From: Sympetrum striolatum
Taxonomy: Eukaryota; Arthropoda; Insecta; Odonata; Libellulidae
Direction: 5' to 3'
DNA: 64,000 nt
Assembly (NCBI GenBank): GCA_947579665.1
Contig: OX388346.1
Location: 90,460,615 to 90,524,614, forward strand
The notes under the pieces were generated by a model. It was not told the DNA's origin. It did not search any database and saw only the letters and a list, made by a program, of their open reading frames with translations. This document shows, one piece after another, positions 62,201 to 64,000 of this stretch (positions are counted from its first letter, which is position 1; each line of letters opens with the position of its first letter). The translations under genes were made by a program, and so were the position numbers.

Positions 62201-63567
62201 GCATTTAGAATGAATTAAATGAGAGAGAAAATATGTGTTTTTTTTTCTCCTTTACTTTGTAACTAAGTTTCAACCAAATAGTGAATCCTTTTTTTGGATT
62301 ATAAATTTAAGGTTCCAAATTAGATTTAAATATCGCAGCAATTTGAAGATCCAGAATGATTTTTCATGACTAAAAATATAAATTAGGTTTCATTGATTAT
62401 TTACGTTACCACATTCTACCATTTATATTCTTAGAATATAGATTAAGTTAAAAGTCAAAGAATGTGAATAAATATTCTGAAATTGCCAAAGAAAAGATAA
62501 CAATAAGATAATCGGAAGTCTGACTACTCCATACACCATGCCGATTAAAAAAAATAATATCCACGTACTTATAGCACACATTAGCAGAAGCTGCATCTAA
62601 TACATGTAAAAATCACTTTAAATAATAACTGAACATTAGTTTATCAAAACTAAGGCCAATATTTTCGAGGAACACAAAGTCTTTCAAACAATAAGCATTT
62701 TTCGTTCTGAAACTTTGATTCAGTGATGAACAGGTCAGTAATTTTCACTCGGATCGCATCCTCTTTACGCCGTTGATTGGGAGAGATTAAACGTTTATGC
62801 TCCGAACCTTTCCACATTAATTTCCCTACAGCGAGATATATTGCAATGCTTAAGGAACTCGGCTTATTCCATTTGAACCAGAACACGGAAGTTATATATA
62901 ACCAGCAGTTGTCTCGCCTCGTAATATACTGCTCGTGGAGAAAGATAAATAAGGATAAGAGAGAAACGGGAAGAGAGAAACAGCCATAAAAGGGTGCAAC
63001 TACCGGAAAATTCAGTGTGCTGCGAGATAATGCACTTAAAAAATCAATCGATAAATTATAAATCTATATTACCTTGATGAAACAAATTATGGCCTTTCAC
63101 TGCTCGTTGAAGTTGTTTTAATTCTAGTTTTGAAATGAGGACAAAATATAATTTTGAATGTAAGTATTTTTGAATTTCTTTTAGGTTCGAGTGCACATAT
63201 AAATAAATCATTCAAGAATGGATAAGATAGAAACTGTCTCCTCTTTCGTAATTCATGGATTTATAACATCCTACTAATTTTCCTAATTACTTTATGGAAT
63301 TAGCGAATTGTTAAGCACTTCCGTTTTACATTTATTTTTCAAATAGTTCCTTTGGTAAATACTTAAGATAGTAAACCTTTACAAAAAAACGAATTAAAGC
63401 AAAAATCTGCAGCTTTGTTTAAAGTTTAACTTCTGATTAATGCTTTGAAACTAATTGAGAACTGCGTCGAACACATATATAAATTAATTTAAATAATGAT
63501 AACTAAATATTAGGTAATCAAAAGTAAGTTTAAAATTATGGAGAACAAATTCAGTTACTAATATTTT
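59201..63567. other. Mostly unique AT-rich non-coding stretch
   Basis: No gene recognised. About 59,600-60,080 is GC-richer. At 60413-60438 the phrase AAATTTTGATTC is repeated in tandem. Confidence 0.45.
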
Positions 63568-63616
63568 AACCTGCCCGGAAAGTGGGAGACCTGGGTTCGA
63601 GTCCCAGCTAAGTCAC
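63568..63616 (+). repeat. 3' half of a tRNA-like SINE head
   Basis: AACCTGCCCGGAAAGTGGGA then GACCTGGGTTCGAGTCCCAG aligns with the anticodon-to-T-arm half of the element at 44922-44993. No matching 5' half is present upstream. Confidence 0.5.
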
Positions 63617-64000
63617 TATTTTTCTCTTCTTGTACAACCATATAAATTTTTCATTCTGAAACTTTGATTCAGTAATTAACAAGTTAGTAATCTTGATAAT
63701 GTTTACTGACTGCTTGTAAATTATTACATACTTGGCGAATTTTAAAGTTTTCCCGTGTATCTTTAATATGTTCATTTATTTCGGCTGTTCATGCGATACT
63801 GTAAATTACCAAACCTATACAATAATTGAAACTTGAACTATGTGCGTTTGTATGAAAAATGTACAGGCTGTTGAAAATAAAAGTCTGTAAAATGCGAACC
63901 GAATTGCAAAATGAAGGTGTGAAAACTGCGGTATTTTTATAATAAGAGCAAATTAAATCAATAGTGCGAATCTAAATATTTCCTTAAGTGATTATTTCAT
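63617..64000. other. AT-rich non-coding end of window
   Basis: Nothing recognised. Confidence 0.5.

Noticed and set aside
1..64000. CRISPR array, prokaryotic operons or prophage
   Set aside because: No regularly spaced short repeats, no dense collinear ORFs and no ribosome-binding patterns. The DNA is clearly eukaryotic in character.

Overview
This window reads as non-coding nuclear DNA from a large, AT-rich animal genome, most likely an arthropod. The reasons are the low G+C, the absence of any long intact ORF, the scatter of decayed mobile elements (a Tigger/pogo-type element, MITEs, tRNA-derived SINE-like heads, a Penelope-like fragment, a possible P-element-like transposase remnant) and motifs resembling those of long introns. 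I recognise no intact host gene. The only two protein-coding remnants I can defend are transposase fragments: a Tigger/pogo pseudogene near the left end and a short P-element/THAP9-like piece at about 14.5 kb.

Layout. 1-5.4 kb: a 1.3-kb Tigger-like element with degraded terminal inverted repeats (TIRs), then a 275-bp MITE with almost perfect TIRs of about 70 bp. 5.4-17 kb: three copies (A, B, C) of one unclassified interspersed repeat, a tRNA-like SINE remnant, the P-like remnant, and a 0.95-kb element (E1) with an internal 316-bp tandem duplication and a TG microsatellite. 17-25 kb: mostly unique sequence, with a second tRNA-like relic, an RTE/SINE-like tail and a very good match to a recursive splice site on the + strand. 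25.2-26.1 kb: a diverged tandem array (period about 300-320 bp) whose units carry tRNA B-box-like motifs on the minus strand. 28.2-29.0 kb: a second, inverted copy of the E1 family (E2), itself interrupted by an insert of about 90 bp with a hammerhead-ribozyme-like (Penelope-type) core. 33-45 kb: a 13-bp minisatellite, a Tigger-type MITE of about 540 bp, a GC-richer block ending in an ATG plus consensus splice donor, and a tRNA-capped inverted-repeat insertion with a perfect 15-bp target-site duplication, immediately followed by a 195-bp tandem duplication. 45-64 kb: mostly unique AT-rich DNA with a minus-strand recursive-splice-like site, several perfect hairpins and further tRNA-like fragments.

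How the parts fit together. Nothing here forms an operon or pathway. The simplest reading is intronic or intergenic DNA of a long gene, repeatedly hit by short non-autonomous elements. The juxtaposed AG|GTAAG sites suggest, without proving, that part of the window is removed by stepwise splicing. Repeat-family names are inferred from motifs remembered for those families. No database search was possible, and repeat ends are accurate to roughly 5-20 bp.
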